Source: Noviherbaspirillum humi (GTDB lineage: Bacteria; Pseudomonadota; Gammaproteobacteria; Burkholderiales; Burkholderiaceae_D). From it: a stretch of DNA of 64,000 nt. The stretch is taken from contig NZ_FZOT01000001.1 in assembly GCF_900188095.1 (NCBI RefSeq), forward strand, positions 124,001 to 188,000, written 5' to 3'. Shown piece after piece: positions 48,637-57,819 of this stretch. How positions within the stretch are numbered: the stretch's first letter is position 1; every line of letters starts with the position of its first letter. The translations under genes and the position numbers were made by a program. Under the pieces are notes generated by a model. The model was given only the letters and a program-made list of their open reading frames with translations. It searched no databases and was not told where the DNA came from.

Positions 48637-49512
48637 ATGGATCTGGCTCACCTGCGTGCCTTCGTCACCATCGCCCGCGAAGGCAATCTCACCCGCGCGG
48701 CGGAACGGCTGCACCTCACCCAGCCAGCGGTCAGTCTGCAAATCAAGGCACTGCAGCAGGCGCTGGACCTGCAGCTCTTCAGCCGCACGCCGAGCGGCAT
48801 GGCGCTCACCGACGACGGCGCCAAGCTGCTGCCCTTCGCCGAGCGGGTAATGGAAAGCGTGGCCGAGTTTCGCCAGGGCGTGGATGCGCTGCACTCCACC
48901 CTGTCCGGGACGCTGGCCATCGGCACCATCCTCGATCCGGAATTCATCCGGCTCGGCGCCTTTCTCAAGCGGCTCGTGGAGAGTTATCCGCAGTTGTCCA
49001 CCGAGCTGCACCACGGCATGTCGGGCTGGGTGCTGCAGCAGGTGAAGTCCGGCGCGCTGGATGTGGGCTACTACCTCGGCACGCCCGGCAAGGAAGTGCA
49101 TTCGCTGACCCTGACCTCCTTTGCTTATCACGTGGTGGCGCCGCAAGGCTGGAAGAGCCGGGTTGCAGGCAAGGACTGGGCGGCGCTGGCCCGCCTGCCG
49201 TGGATCTGGTCGCCGCCCGAATCGGTGCACAACCGGCTGCTGAGCCGGATCTTCGCGCAGCACAAGGTCACGCCGAACCGGGTCGCGCTGGTGGACCAGG
49301 AACCGTCCATGCTGGACCTCGTGAAATCCGGCGTCGGCCTGTCCCTGGTGAGGGAATCGATCGCGTTGCGCGAGGCGCATGCCCATGGCCTGGCGATCGC
49401 CGACGCGGTCAATGTTTCCACCGAACTCTCCTTCGTCACCCTCGCCCGCCGGCGGCAGGAACCGACCATCGCCGCCCTGTTCGCCCTCATGCAGGCGCTT
49501 TGGCGCGCATGA
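48637..49512 (+). CDS. LysR family regulator, divergent from mmsA
   Basis: A 291-residue transcription factor. N-terminal winged helix-turn-helix: MDLAHLRAFVTIAREGNLTRAAERLHLTQPAVSLQIKALQQAL. The C-terminal part is a LysR substrate-binding domain (GTLAIGTILDPEFIRLGAFLKRL onward). It probably controls mmsA and the linked oxidoreductase in response to an intermediate. It reads into the DnaA-box region on its right. Confidence 0.93.
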   Translation: MDLAHLRAFVTIAREGNLTRAAERLHLTQPAVSLQIKALQQALDLQLFSRTPSGMALTDDGAKLLPFAERVMESVAEFRQGVDALHSTLSGTLAIGTILDPEFIRLGAFLKRLVESYPQLSTELHHGMSGWVLQQVKSGALDVGYYLGTPGKEVHSLTLTSFAYHVVAPQGWKSRVAGKDWAALARLPWIWSPPESVHNRLLSRIFAQHKVTPNRVALVDQEPSMLDLVKSGVGLSLVRESIALREAHAHGLAIADAVNVSTELSFVTLARRRQEPTIAALFALMQALWRA

Positions 49513-49537
49513 TTGGTGCAGGAAGTACCTTGGAAAA

Positions 49538-49745
49538 TGTGGATAACTTGCAGAACAAGCCGTGCACCACTTGGGGACAAGCACGAAAGTTTGTCGAAGC
49601 CGTTTTTTTATCCAGAAATTCGCCCCATGCAGGTACAGGCCTTATCCCGCATGTTGCGAAGACCCTAATGCCTTGTTTACCCACGGTTTACTTGGGTTAT
49701 CCACAAAAAACGCGGCCGTTAACCGTTACTACTATTCGTATACAA
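49538..49745 (+). repeat. DnaA-box module, copy 1
   Basis: Boxes at offsets 0 (reverse), +70 (forward, one mismatch) and +159 (forward), then CCGTTAACC, TACTACTA and TCGTATACAA. The last 50 bases (49696-49745) match copy 2 at 44 of 50 positions with no gaps. The TACTACTA stretch (49727-49734) is a short trinucleotide repeat of the type discussed as DnaA-trio elements, though I cannot judge orientation or function. Confidence 0.7.
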
Positions 49746-49973
49746 CAGCTTTTAATTTAAAATCCGCTTCTTGTCGTTTCGCCGGCATTGAAACGAAACC
49801 CGAAGGCAAATGCGGAATCACTACAGCTCGGCAACGTCGAGCAAACCGGTCTGCCTACCTGAAGATGCTTTTTGCCAAAGAAGTACGAAACGGCTTTCTG
49901 AAAAACCGGCGATGGCGGAATCGATTGCTTCTGATGAAAGCCTTGCCGGTGCCGTCTGGTCGCCTGATCGTCA

Positions 49974-50180
49974 TGTGGATAAATCTCTGCATAGGTTTTT
50001 CCGTATCTGGGGAAAACTGCCTGAAGATGTGGAACATCTTTTTTTATCCGCAATTCGTCCTTCGGCCATACCGTGCTTTTCCCCTTACTTGAAAAATCAG
50101 TAAGCACTTGAAGTTAAAAGCTTTTCCCGAGTTATCCACAAAAATCGGCCCCGTTAACCATTACCACTATTCGTATACAA
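49974..50180 (+). repeat. DnaA-box module, copy 2
   Basis: Boxes at offsets 0, +70 and +158, in the same orientations as copy 1, ending in the same 50-base block (50131-50180). The distance between the copies is 435-436 bases. Only the box-centred parts are conserved, which suggests an old duplication kept by selection on the boxes. Confidence 0.7.
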
Positions 50181-50292
50181 AACCTTTTATTAAAACCCCC
50201 CGTGCTTTCGTCATACGCCGAAGAAATCCACAGAAAACCAGTCCAGCTACAATCCCTGGATTTTCCAAACCACTCCCGATCGGAGCAAAGTC

Positions 50293-51063
50293 ATGCGTCT
50301 TGGCCTCGTCAGCGCCCTGCAGCAGGAACAAACCGGCTTGATCGACCTGATGGCGCATCCCGCCCGCATGCACTCCGGCATGCGGGAATACACCCTCGGG
50401 GAAATCGAAGGGCTGGAATGCGTTTGCGTGCTGTCCCGCATCGGCAAGGTGGCGGCTGCCGCCACTGCAACGACCTTGATCGAACGCTTCGGCGTAACGC
50501 ACCTGGTGTTCACCGGCGTGGCCGGCTCCGGCGATGCGGCGGCTAAGGTGGGGGATATCGTGGTCGGCAGCCAGCTGCTGCAGCATGACGTCGATGCCTC
50601 GCCGCTGTTTCCGCGTTTCGAAATCCCGCTGATCGGCAAGTCACGCTTCGCCGCCGATGCCCTGCTCACGGGAGAACTGGTGCAGGCGGCGCAAACCTTT
50701 CTGGAGCAGGATTTCCATCACCTGGTGCCGGAAGCCGAACGCCAACGCTTTCGGCTGCACCAGCCCGCGCTGCATGCGGGCCTGATCGGCAGCGGTGACG
50801 AGTTCATCACCGAGGCGGCGAAGATCCGCCAGCTGAAGGCGGCGCTTCCGGATTTGCTGGCGGTGGAAATGGAAGGGGCCGCGGTGGCGCAGGTGTGCCA
50901 CGAGTTCGGCATTGGCTTTGCCGTGCTGCGCACGATTTCCGATGCGGCGGATGAAGCTGCGCCGGTCGGTTTCACCGAATTCATCGATGCCGTGGCGGCG
51001 CGCTATGCGTTCGGCATCATGCGCCGCTTCTGCCGCCAGCTTTCCCGCCTCAATACAGCCTAG
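50293..51063 (+). CDS. mtn: 5'-methylthioadenosine/S-adenosylhomocysteine nucleosidase
   Basis: A 256-residue MTA/SAH nucleosidase-type enzyme that cleaves the glycosidic bond of MTA and SAH and so recycles methionine-cycle by-products. Visible are the N-terminal LGLVSALQQEQ with the catalytic-type Glu12, the phosphorylase-family core SRIGKVAAAATATTLIERF and VFTGVAG, AVEMEGAAVAQVC with its conserved Glu, and TISDAAD with the Asp. GGAG precedes the ATG. The last four bases overlap the convergent small gene on the other strand. A purine-nucleoside phosphorylase-like relative cannot be fully excluded, since residues 140-190 are longer than in E. coli. Confidence 0.87.
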   Translation: MRLGLVSALQQEQTGLIDLMAHPARMHSGMREYTLGEIEGLECVCVLSRIGKVAAAATATTLIERFGVTHLVFTGVAGSGDAAAKVGDIVVGSQLLQHDVDASPLFPRFEIPLIGKSRFAADALLTGELVQAAQTFLEQDFHHLVPEAERQRFRLHQPALHAGLIGSGDEFITEAAKIRQLKAALPDLLAVEMEGAAVAQVCHEFGIGFAVLRTISDAADEAAPVGFTEFIDAVAARYAFGIMRRFCRQLSRLNTA

Positions 51064-51266
51064 TCGCTCGTCAGCAGCGGCATCTGCCGGCTGTCCTTGT
51101 AGACCAGCAAGCCCTGGGGCGTGCGGCTGATCTTGGCAATTCCCTGCTCGCCGTGAACGATGGCAAAGACTTCGCCGCGCGCATCCAGCTTGCTGGCCAG
51201 ATGCAGATAGCCGTTGGCGACGCGGAATCCTTCGGCGAAACGAATCAAAACGATGTCGGAACCCAT
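51060..51266 (-). CDS. Small hypothetical cytosolic protein
   Basis: A 68-residue protein: MGSDIVLIRFAEGFRVANGYLHL, then SKLDARGEVFAIVHGEQGIAKISRTPQGLLVYKDSR. Beta-rich, no signal or membrane segment. The ATG at 51266 has no strong ribosome-binding site; a GTG at 51317 is the longer option. It overlaps the mtn stop by four bases and lies 110 bases downstream of where the AsmA gene ends on the other side. Function unknown. Confidence 0.5.
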   Translation of the reverse strand: MGSDIVLIRFAEGFRVANGYLHLASKLDARGEVFAIVHGEQGIAKISRTPQGLLVYKDSRQMPLLTSD

Positions 51267-51376
51267 GGGCTTGAATGACGATTCAGATGAATTCCGAATG
51301 TAGGGCTGCCGCAACACCGGAAAAAGCTGTCAACCCTGACAGCTGAAGAAGTTGCTTGGGTAGAAACCCGCAGGCG

Positions 51377-53413
51377 TCAGCGTCCGCTGCTGTCTATCCG
51401 GCTGCCCTGTTCCAACGGCGCCTCCGCCGACATGGGCGCCGGTGCCGGGTGCGGCTTGACCGTCCTGGCGATCAGGCTGGCGCAGGATTCGCCTTCGCCG
51501 GAGCCGATGTTGATCAGCGGCAGCACAGCCGCCGCCACCGGCGCCAGCACCCCCAGCGCCAGGGCGCTGCCGGCCTTCATGGCCATGGTGGTCTTGTCGA
51601 CTTCGATGCTCGGCTTGGTAAAGCTGCCGCTGACCTCCAGCGGCGAGCTAAGCGAAATCAGCCGCATGCCCTTGGTTTCCGGCTGCAGTTCCAGCTTGAT
51701 CTCTTCCTTGCCGAAGTCGAAGCGGCCTTCGCCGTAGATCGATGACTCTTCCGTATCGGCCACCAGGCTGCGCGTCGTCATGATGCCGCCGGCAACCTCC
51801 AGATCGGCCACGCCGCAGTTCAGCCTGACCTGACGGTCGCCGAACAGCTTGGTGGCGATCATGCCGCTGACATTCAAGCCCATCTGCTCCAGCACCATCT
51901 GGCTGATGGTGCCCTGCGACACCACCGCGCTCACCTTGCCATCGGACGAGGCCAGCAAGCTCGCCACAGAATCGCCCCTGCCGGAGAGCGCGATGTCGCC
52001 GCTCAGCCGGCCTGGATCGGCTGAGCGCACGCCCGGAAACAGTTGCCGCACGCGGAGTTCACGCAGGGAGGCCTTGAGGTCCATCTTCGCCGGCTGCTGC
52101 CGGCCGTCGAGGCGCAGTTCGCCATTGATGCTGCCCTCCGCGACATTCAGCTTCAGCGGCGCCAGCGCCAGCAGGCCATCCTTGCCGCGCACCCGTGCCG
52201 AGACATTGCCCAGCGTCAGGCGCTTCGTGGCGACGATTTTCCGTCCCTGGAACTCGATATCGGCATCGATCGCCGTCAGGCGCTCCGCATGCACGGATTC
52301 GGCCGGCAGCATCTTCGCCTGCGCGACCGGCCTGGCCTTCGGCTTGCCGCCCTTCCTGGGCGGCGGCGCTTCTTCTTCGCCGAACAGCCTGGCCAATTCC
52401 GTCATGTCCAGGGTTTCCGCTTCAAGCCGCGCTTCAACCTTGGGGCGGGCGTCCGCGCCCATGCGCAGATGAAGATTGCCCGACACCTTGCTCTTGCCAA
52501 GCCGGGAGCTGAATTTTTCGTAGGTCCAGCGCCTGGCCTCTTCGTCGAACGAGGCCACCAGATGCCCTTCGGTGGCGAACGGCCCGATCGCCGGCAGCTC
52601 GCGGCGCAGAATGGGCTCCATCTGCGACAGATTCTTGCCGCTGACTTCCAGCTGCAGATCCAGTGCGCTCGGCTTGAAAGGCTGGGTGATGCTGCCCTGC
52701 AGCTTGATGTCGGCCTGGCCCAGGCGCAGTTCGGCCGTCAGCGGGTAGGGATGCCGGCCGTCGCGCATGGTCAGCAGATTGCCCGACTTGCCGCTGCCGG
52801 TCAGCGGCGCGCCGCCGTAATTGCCCGTCAGGTCCCAGGCCACGCGGAAATGGTCCTGGTCATGATCCAGTTGCCGAACGGTAGCGCTGATGTCGGCTTC
52901 GCGCCTGGCATCGATGTAACGAATGCTGCCTTCGCCGAAGGACATGCGGTTGACCCGTATTTTCCACTGCGGCGGATTCTCCAGCTGCCAGTTGGCACGG
53001 CCCTGCGCATCCCGCTCGAGCACCAGTTGCGGCGCTTCCAGCACCAGGGAAGACAGGATCAACTGATGGCTCACCAGGGCCAGTGGATTGAGAGTTAAGA
53101 CGGCGCGCCTGGCTTGCAGCATGTCGGGGCCGCTGCTGGCCCATGCCGGATTGCCGAAATGAACGTCATCGGCCGTCAGCCGTGGCCAGGGCATCCAGCG
53201 CTGCATGGAAAAGCCCGCTTCGCCTTCATAGCGCCAGACCAGCGCCAGCTTGCCGCGGATCTCGAACTGGCGCCCGCTGGCCTGGGTCACCTTGTTGTTC
53301 AGCCAGGGCCGGACGTGGTCCCAGTCGAAGCCGGCCAATGCAATGGCCACCGCCGCCGCCGAAGCGGCCAGCAGGCCGGAAAACAGCAGCAGGAACCTGG
53401 CAAGCCGGGACAT
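51377..53413 (-). CDS. AsmA family inner-membrane/periplasmic protein
   Basis: A 678-residue protein. The N-terminal membrane anchor is ARFLLLFSGLLAASAAAVAIALAG; the AsmA N-terminal domain follows (FDWDHVRPWLNNKVTQASGRQFEIRGKLAL, RLTADDVHFGNPAWA, LNPLALVSHQLILSSLVLEAPQLVLERD). The C-terminal AsmA_2-like region ends around GEGRFDFGKEEIKLELQPETKGMRLISLSSPLEVSGSFTKPSIEVDK and has a hydrophobic Ala/Leu segment after it. AsmA-like proteins bridge inner and outer membranes and are linked to phospholipid transport (shown for YhdP, TamB, YdbH). Single gene; 52 bases separate it from the putA stop. Confidence 0.93.
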   Translation of the reverse strand: MSRLARFLLLFSGLLAASAAAVAIALAGFDWDHVRPWLNNKVTQASGRQFEIRGKLALVWRYEGEAGFSMQRWMPWPRLTADDVHFGNPAWASSGPDMLQARRAVLTLNPLALVSHQLILSSLVLEAPQLVLERDAQGRANWQLENPPQWKIRVNRMSFGEGSIRYIDARREADISATVRQLDHDQDHFRVAWDLTGNYGGAPLTGSGKSGNLLTMRDGRHPYPLTAELRLGQADIKLQGSITQPFKPSALDLQLEVSGKNLSQMEPILRRELPAIGPFATEGHLVASFDEEARRWTYEKFSSRLGKSKVSGNLHLRMGADARPKVEARLEAETLDMTELARLFGEEEAPPPRKGGKPKARPVAQAKMLPAESVHAERLTAIDADIEFQGRKIVATKRLTLGNVSARVRGKDGLLALAPLKLNVAEGSINGELRLDGRQQPAKMDLKASLRELRVRQLFPGVRSADPGRLSGDIALSGRGDSVASLLASSDGKVSAVVSQGTISQMVLEQMGLNVSGMIATKLFGDRQVRLNCGVADLEVAGGIMTTRSLVADTEESSIYGEGRFDFGKEEIKLELQPETKGMRLISLSSPLEVSGSFTKPSIEVDKTTMAMKAGSALALGVLAPVAAAVLPLINIGSGEGESCASLIARTVKPHPAPAPMSAEAPLEQGSRIDSSGR

Positions 53414-53465
53414 GAGACTGAGACTTTCCCGATTGACAATGGTTCACCCTGACCTCAGCGGCAGA

Positions 53466-56400
53466 TCAAGCCTCTAGGCTCATCAGGCTGGCATTGCCGC
53501 CCGCCGCGGCGGTGTTGACGCACAGCGCCCGTTCCGCCACCAGGCGCCACAGGGGGATGGGCTGGCATCCCCGAGTGGCGACGGTGATCGTCACGCCTTC
53601 GCCCATGGCGGCCAGCCGCGGCAGCCATGGCGGCTGCAGATCCGCTTCCACGAGCGCCATGGGAGCCGGAGCGATGGCGTCGACGACGATGAGGGTTTCC
53701 CGTACCGAAGACGGCAGATCCGCTTCCAGCCGGCTGACGTCCTGCGCGATCACCTGCGGCCGATTGCCGGTGGCGAGCGCGGCGGCGATCTGGTTCAGCA
53801 AGCCATCGGTTCCGGCAGCGATGCACAAGACGTCGCCGCGCGGCACGAAGCGCAGGCTGTTGGCCTCGCCGGTCGGCCCGGGCAAATCGACGCCGCGGTC
53901 AAGCAGCGTGGTGTTCGCATACTGCACGCACAGTTCATGCAGCCAGGCCCTGCCCGTGCGTTGCGCCCACGAAGCGAGTTCCCGCAGCGGCGCCGGCGTT
54001 TCGTCCGCCGGCGCGCCGAGGGCCGGTTCGCTTGCCCGTTGCAGCCGGTGCAGCCGGTGCAGATAGAGCGGCCCGCCGGCCTTGGGACCGGTGCCGGACA
54101 AGCCTTCGCCGCCGAAGGGCTGTACGCCCACCACCGCGCCGATGATGTTGCGGTTGACGTAGACATTGCCGATTCGCGCGCTGCCGGCGATGCGGGAGAT
54201 GGTCGCGTCGATGCGCGACTGCACGCCCAGCGTCAGGCCGTAGCCGGTGGCGTGGATGGCGTCCAGCAGCGCCGGCAGGTCGTCGCGGCGGTAGCGCAGC
54301 ACGTGCAGCACCGGACCGAACACTTCCCGCGTCAGCGCCGACAGGGAACTTATTTCGATCAGGGCCGGCGCGACGAAGCTGCCGTGCGCGCAGGCCGGCG
54401 GCAGGTCCAGCTGCATCATGCTTTTCGCGCGGAGGCCGAGTTCATCGATGTGGCGCTGCAGGCCGGCCCGCGCCTGCTCGTCGATCACCGGGCCGACATC
54501 GGTGTCCAGCCGCGACGGATCGCCGATGCGCAGCTCGCGCATGGCGCCGCGCAGCATCGCCAGGATGCGGTCGGCAATGTCTTCCTGCAGGCACAGCACG
54601 CGCAGCGCCGAGCAGCGCTGGCCGGCGCTGTCGAAGGCGGAGGCGACCGCGTCCTGCACCACCTGCTCCGGCAGCGCGCTGGAGTCGACGATCATCGCGT
54701 TCTGGCCGCCGGTCTCGGCGATCAGCGCCAGTTCTCCCGAGGCATCCGCTCGTGCGGCCAGGCTGGCGTTGATGTGGCGCGCCACCTCGGTGGAGCCGGT
54801 GAAGATCACGCCGCGGATGCGCGGATCGGCGGTGAGGCGGGCGCCGACGGTGTCGCCTCGCCCCGGCAGCAGTTGCAGCGCGGCGCGCGGAATGCCGGCC
54901 TCATGCAGCAGCCGCACCGCCCGCGCGGCGATCAGCGGCGTCTGCTCGGCCGGCTTGGCCAGCACCACATTGCCGGCAGCGAGCGCGGCGCTGACTTCGC
55001 CGATGAAGATGGCCAGCGGAAAATTCCACGGGCTGATGCAGGCGACCGGCCCGAGCGCCGGCCCGAAAGTCATGCCGCGCGTCTGAGCGGCGTAGTAGCG
55101 CAGGAAGTCCACGGCTTCCCTGACCTCGCCCACCGCATTCGGCAGCGACTTGCCGGCTTCCCGCACCGCGAGCGCGAACAGCTCCATGCGATTTGATTCC
55201 AGCAGATCGGCGGCCCGCTCCAGCGCGGCCGCGCGATCGGCAGGCAGCGTTTGCTGCCATTCTTGCGCAAAACCGGATGCGGCCTGCAAGGCGGCTTCGA
55301 CATGGGCCGGACCGGCTTCGGCTGCGTGCCCAACGATGTCGCGCCGGTCGGCGGGATTGGCGACTTCACGCATCGCGTCCGCCGGCATGGTGTGCGCCAG
55401 CAGCGGCGCCGCCTGCCATTGCACGCTGGCGAAGCGCGCCAGTTCGCGCGCTGCATCGCGCAGGACTTCGTCATTGGCCAGGTCCAGCCCGGCGGAGTTG
55501 CGGCGCGCGGCGCCGAACAGATCTGACGGCAGCGGAATCTTCGGATGCGGCTGGCCGCCGCTGGCGCTGGCCTGCTCGAAGGGATCGGCCGCCAGTTCCG
55601 CCGCCGGCACGGCGTCATCCACGATGCGGTTGACGAAGGAGGTATTGGCGCCATTCTCCAGCAGCCGCCGCACCAGGTAGGCGAGCAGGGTTTCATGCGA
55701 GCCGACCGGCGCATAGATGCGGCACGGCTTGTCGAGCCTTCCGAGGCCGACGACCTCGTCATACAGGCTCTCGCCCATGCCGTGCAGGCACTGAAATTCA
55801 TAATCCTCGATACCGGCCTGTTCGGCCCAGGCATGCACGGCAGCGACGGTATGCGCATTGTGGGTGGCGAACTGCGGATAGATGACGTCGGCCGCCGCCA
55901 GCAGCTTGCGCGCGCAGACCAGGTACGAGACATCGGTATGCACCTTGCGGGTGTAGACCGGGTAGCCAGGCATGCCATCCATCTGGGCGCGCTTGATCTC
56001 CGCGTCCCAATAGGCACCCTTCACCAGGCGAACCATGAAGCGACGGCCGCTGCGGCGCGCCAGGTCTATCAGGTAATCGATCACCGCCGGGCAGCGCTTC
56101 TGGTAAGCCTGGACCACGAAGCCGAGGCCGTCGAAGCCGTCCAGTTCGGGATCGAAGGCCAGCGCTTCCACCAGGTCCAGCGACAGTTCCAGCCGGTCGG
56201 CTTCCTCGGCATCGATGTTCAGGCCGATGCCATGGCGCTTGGCCTGCAGCAGCAGCGCCTTCAGGCGCGGCAGCAGTTCCGCCATCACCCGTTCCTTCTG
56301 CGCGCGGCCGTAGCGCGGATGCAGGGCCGACAGCTTGACCGAGATGCCGGGGCCATTGCGGATGCCGCGGCCGGCCGAGGCGGCGCCGATCGCGTCGATG

Positions 56401-57134
56401 GCGTGGCGATAGGCCTCGTAATAGCGGCCGGCATCCTCGGCGGTGAGGGCCGCCTCGCCCAGCATGTCGTAGGAATAGCGGTAGCCGCGCGCCTCCCGTT
56501 CCCGCGCATGCGCCAGCGCTTCCTCGATGGTGCGGCCGGTGACGAACTGGCTGCCGAGCATGCGCATGGCGAGATCCATGCCCTTGCGGATCAGCGGCTC
56601 GCCGCCGCGGGCGATCAACCGCGTGAGCGCCGCCCCGAAGCCGCCCTCGCCCGGCTCCGACACCAGCCGGCCGGTGATCAGCAAGCCCCAGCTGGCGGCA
56701 TTGACGAAGGGCGAAGGCGAGGCGCCGAGATGGCGGCGCCAGTCGCCCCGGCTGATCTTGTCGGCGATCAGCCGGTCGGCGGTTTCCCGGTCCGGGATGC
56801 GCAGCAGCGCTTCAGCGAGGCACATCAGCGCCACGCCCTCTTCGGACGACAGCGAGAATTCGTGCATCAGCGCATCCACGCCGGATGCCCGGCTGCGCTT
56901 GGCCCGCACCGCCCGCACCAGGGTTTCCGCCCGGGCGGCGATGGCTTGCCGCGACTGCGCATCCTGCGGCGCTTCGGCCAGCAGCGCCTGCACCGCTTCC
57001 GTCTCGTCCCGCCGCCAGGCGGCGGTAACGGCTTGCCGCAGCGGCGATGGCGCCGGCCCGGCGTTGCGCGCCAGCGCGGCGAAGGGCGGTTCGCCGCCGG
57101 GGCGCGGGTCGGGCGTTTCGGGATAGGGTTGCAT
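53466..57134 (-). CDS. putA: Bifunctional proline dehydrogenase / P5C dehydrogenase PutA
   Basis: A 1222-residue enzyme that oxidises proline to glutamate. The proline dehydrogenase barrel shows GPGISVKLSALHPRY, LNIDAEEADRLELSLDLVEAL, LVKGAYWDAEIKRAQ and ATHNAHTVAAV. The P5C dehydrogenase shows GPVACISPWNFPLAIF, GVIFTGSTEVARHI, ALIAETGGQNAMIVDSSAL (Glu) and FDSAGQRCSALRVLCLQ (Cys), then a C-terminal domain. It lacks the N-terminal ribbon-helix-helix DNA-binding domain of E. coli PutA, so it does not self-regulate; a divergent Lrp-type regulator lies upstream. The ATG at 57134 is chosen; an in-frame ATG 32 codons upstream lacks a ribosome-binding site. Confidence 0.97.
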   Translation of the reverse strand: MQPYPETPDPRPGGEPPFAALARNAGPAPSPLRQAVTAAWRRDETEAVQALLAEAPQDAQSRQAIAARAETLVRAVRAKRSRASGVDALMHEFSLSSEEGVALMCLAEALLRIPDRETADRLIADKISRGDWRRHLGASPSPFVNAASWGLLITGRLVSEPGEGGFGAALTRLIARGGEPLIRKGMDLAMRMLGSQFVTGRTIEEALAHAREREARGYRYSYDMLGEAALTAEDAGRYYEAYRHAIDAIGAASAGRGIRNGPGISVKLSALHPRYGRAQKERVMAELLPRLKALLLQAKRHGIGLNIDAEEADRLELSLDLVEALAFDPELDGFDGLGFVVQAYQKRCPAVIDYLIDLARRSGRRFMVRLVKGAYWDAEIKRAQMDGMPGYPVYTRKVHTDVSYLVCARKLLAAADVIYPQFATHNAHTVAAVHAWAEQAGIEDYEFQCLHGMGESLYDEVVGLGRLDKPCRIYAPVGSHETLLAYLVRRLLENGANTSFVNRIVDDAVPAAELAADPFEQASASGGQPHPKIPLPSDLFGAARRNSAGLDLANDEVLRDAARELARFASVQWQAAPLLAHTMPADAMREVANPADRRDIVGHAAEAGPAHVEAALQAASGFAQEWQQTLPADRAAALERAADLLESNRMELFALAVREAGKSLPNAVGEVREAVDFLRYYAAQTRGMTFGPALGPVACISPWNFPLAIFIGEVSAALAAGNVVLAKPAEQTPLIAARAVRLLHEAGIPRAALQLLPGRGDTVGARLTADPRIRGVIFTGSTEVARHINASLAARADASGELALIAETGGQNAMIVDSSALPEQVVQDAVASAFDSAGQRCSALRVLCLQEDIADRILAMLRGAMRELRIGDPSRLDTDVGPVIDEQARAGLQRHIDELGLRAKSMMQLDLPPACAHGSFVAPALIEISSLSALTREVFGPVLHVLRYRRDDLPALLDAIHATGYGLTLGVQSRIDATISRIAGSARIGNVYVNRNIIGAVVGVQPFGGEGLSGTGPKAGGPLYLHRLHRLQRASEPALGAPADETPAPLRELASWAQRTGRAWLHELCVQYANTTLLDRGVDLPGPTGEANSLRFVPRGDVLCIAAGTDGLLNQIAAALATGNRPQVIAQDVSRLEADLPSSVRETLIVVDAIAPAPMALVEADLQPPWLPRLAAMGEGVTITVATRGCQPIPLWRLVAERALCVNTAAAGGNASLMSLEA

Positions 57135-57211
57135 GGCACTCTTTCGGTGAAAGGGGTGATTTGATTCTAGAGCGGTTTTTATTGGATTAATTCTGGAAAT
57201 CATGGGTATTT

Positions 57212-57227
57212 GCGAAATGAAATTCGC
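57212..57227. promoter_or_regulatory. Candidate Lrp-type operator between putA and its regulator
   Basis: GCGAA (57212-57216) and TTCGC (57223-57227) with a six-base AT-rich spacer, in the 134-base divergent region, which is much AT-richer than the flanking genes. AT-rich cores with short dyads are usual for Lrp-family sites. A related half site TTGGCGA is at 57254-57260. Confidence 0.35.
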
Positions 57228-57268
57228 CATGTGAGAATCAATGCCAATAAAATTTGGCGAGGACCGGC

Positions 57269-57727
57269 ATGCTGGACAAGATCGGCCGCAAGATACTGGC
57301 GGAGCTGCAGAACGATGGCCGCATCTCCAACGTGGAGCTGGCGGGACGGGTGAACCTGTCGCCCGCCGCCTGCCTGGAGCGGGTGCGCAAGCTGCAGGAA
57401 GCCGGTTACATCCTCGGCTACACCGCCCTGCTCAACCCGCAGCTGCTGGATGTGTCGCTGCTGGTGTTCATCGAGGTGGTGCTGGACCGCACCACGCCGG
57501 ACGTGTTCGACGACTTCAAGCGCAGCGTGCAGACCATTCCCGAGGTGCTGGAGTGCCACATGGTGGCCGGCGGCTTCGACTACCTGATCAAGGCGCGGGT
57601 GAAGGACATGAACGCCTACCGCGAATTCCTCGGCAAGGCGCTGCTGCAGCTGAAGGGCGTGCGCGAGACGCACACCTATGCGGTGATGGAGGAAGTGAAG
57701 CACAGCACCCGGCTGCCGCTGCGCTGA
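57269..57727 (+). CDS. Lrp/AsnC family regulator, probable proline-catabolism activator
   Basis: A 152-residue transcription factor. The helix-turn-helix is LDKIGRKILAELQNDGRISNVELAGRVNLSPAACLERVRKLQEAGYI; the RAM ligand domain follows (VFIEVVLDRTTPDVFDDFKRSVQTIPEVLECHMVAGGFDYLIKARVKDM). It matches PutR/BkdR-type activators that respond to proline or other amino acids. The ATG at 57269 has GAGG six bases upstream; a TTG at 57254 is the longer alternative. Divergent from putA, hence the probable target. Confidence 0.92.
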   Translation: MLDKIGRKILAELQNDGRISNVELAGRVNLSPAACLERVRKLQEAGYILGYTALLNPQLLDVSLLVFIEVVLDRTTPDVFDDFKRSVQTIPEVLECHMVAGGFDYLIKARVKDMNAYREFLGKALLQLKGVRETHTYAVMEEVKHSTRLPLR

Positions 57728-57819
57728 CGTCAACGGGGCATCCCTGCCGTTCTTCACGCTGACAGGCGCAAGCGCATGGCTTAGGGTGAGGTGTCGACAG
57801 CCAACCGCACCGCGCGCCC

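Larger units (their letters stand above)
49513..50292. other. DnaA-box-rich non-coding region, possible origin or DnaA control locus
   Basis: A 780-base stretch with no convincing gene, AT-richer than its surroundings. It has four perfect DnaA boxes: 49538-49546 and 49974-49982 (TGTGGATAA), 49697-49705 and 50132-50140 (TTATCCACA). Two more have one mismatch: 49608-49616 (TTATCCAGA) and 50044-50052 (TTATCCGCA). They fall into two modules with equal spacing. AT-rich stretches (TTTTAATTTAAAAT near 49750) follow the right-hand box of the first module. Origin function is an inference: dnaA is not in the window and in this group oriC normally lies next to dnaA. Confidence 0.6.

Noticed and set aside
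49562-50092. A 176-codon plus-strand frame in the DnaA-box region
   Set aside because: No ribosome-binding site, odd composition, and it spans DnaA boxes and AT-rich blocks.
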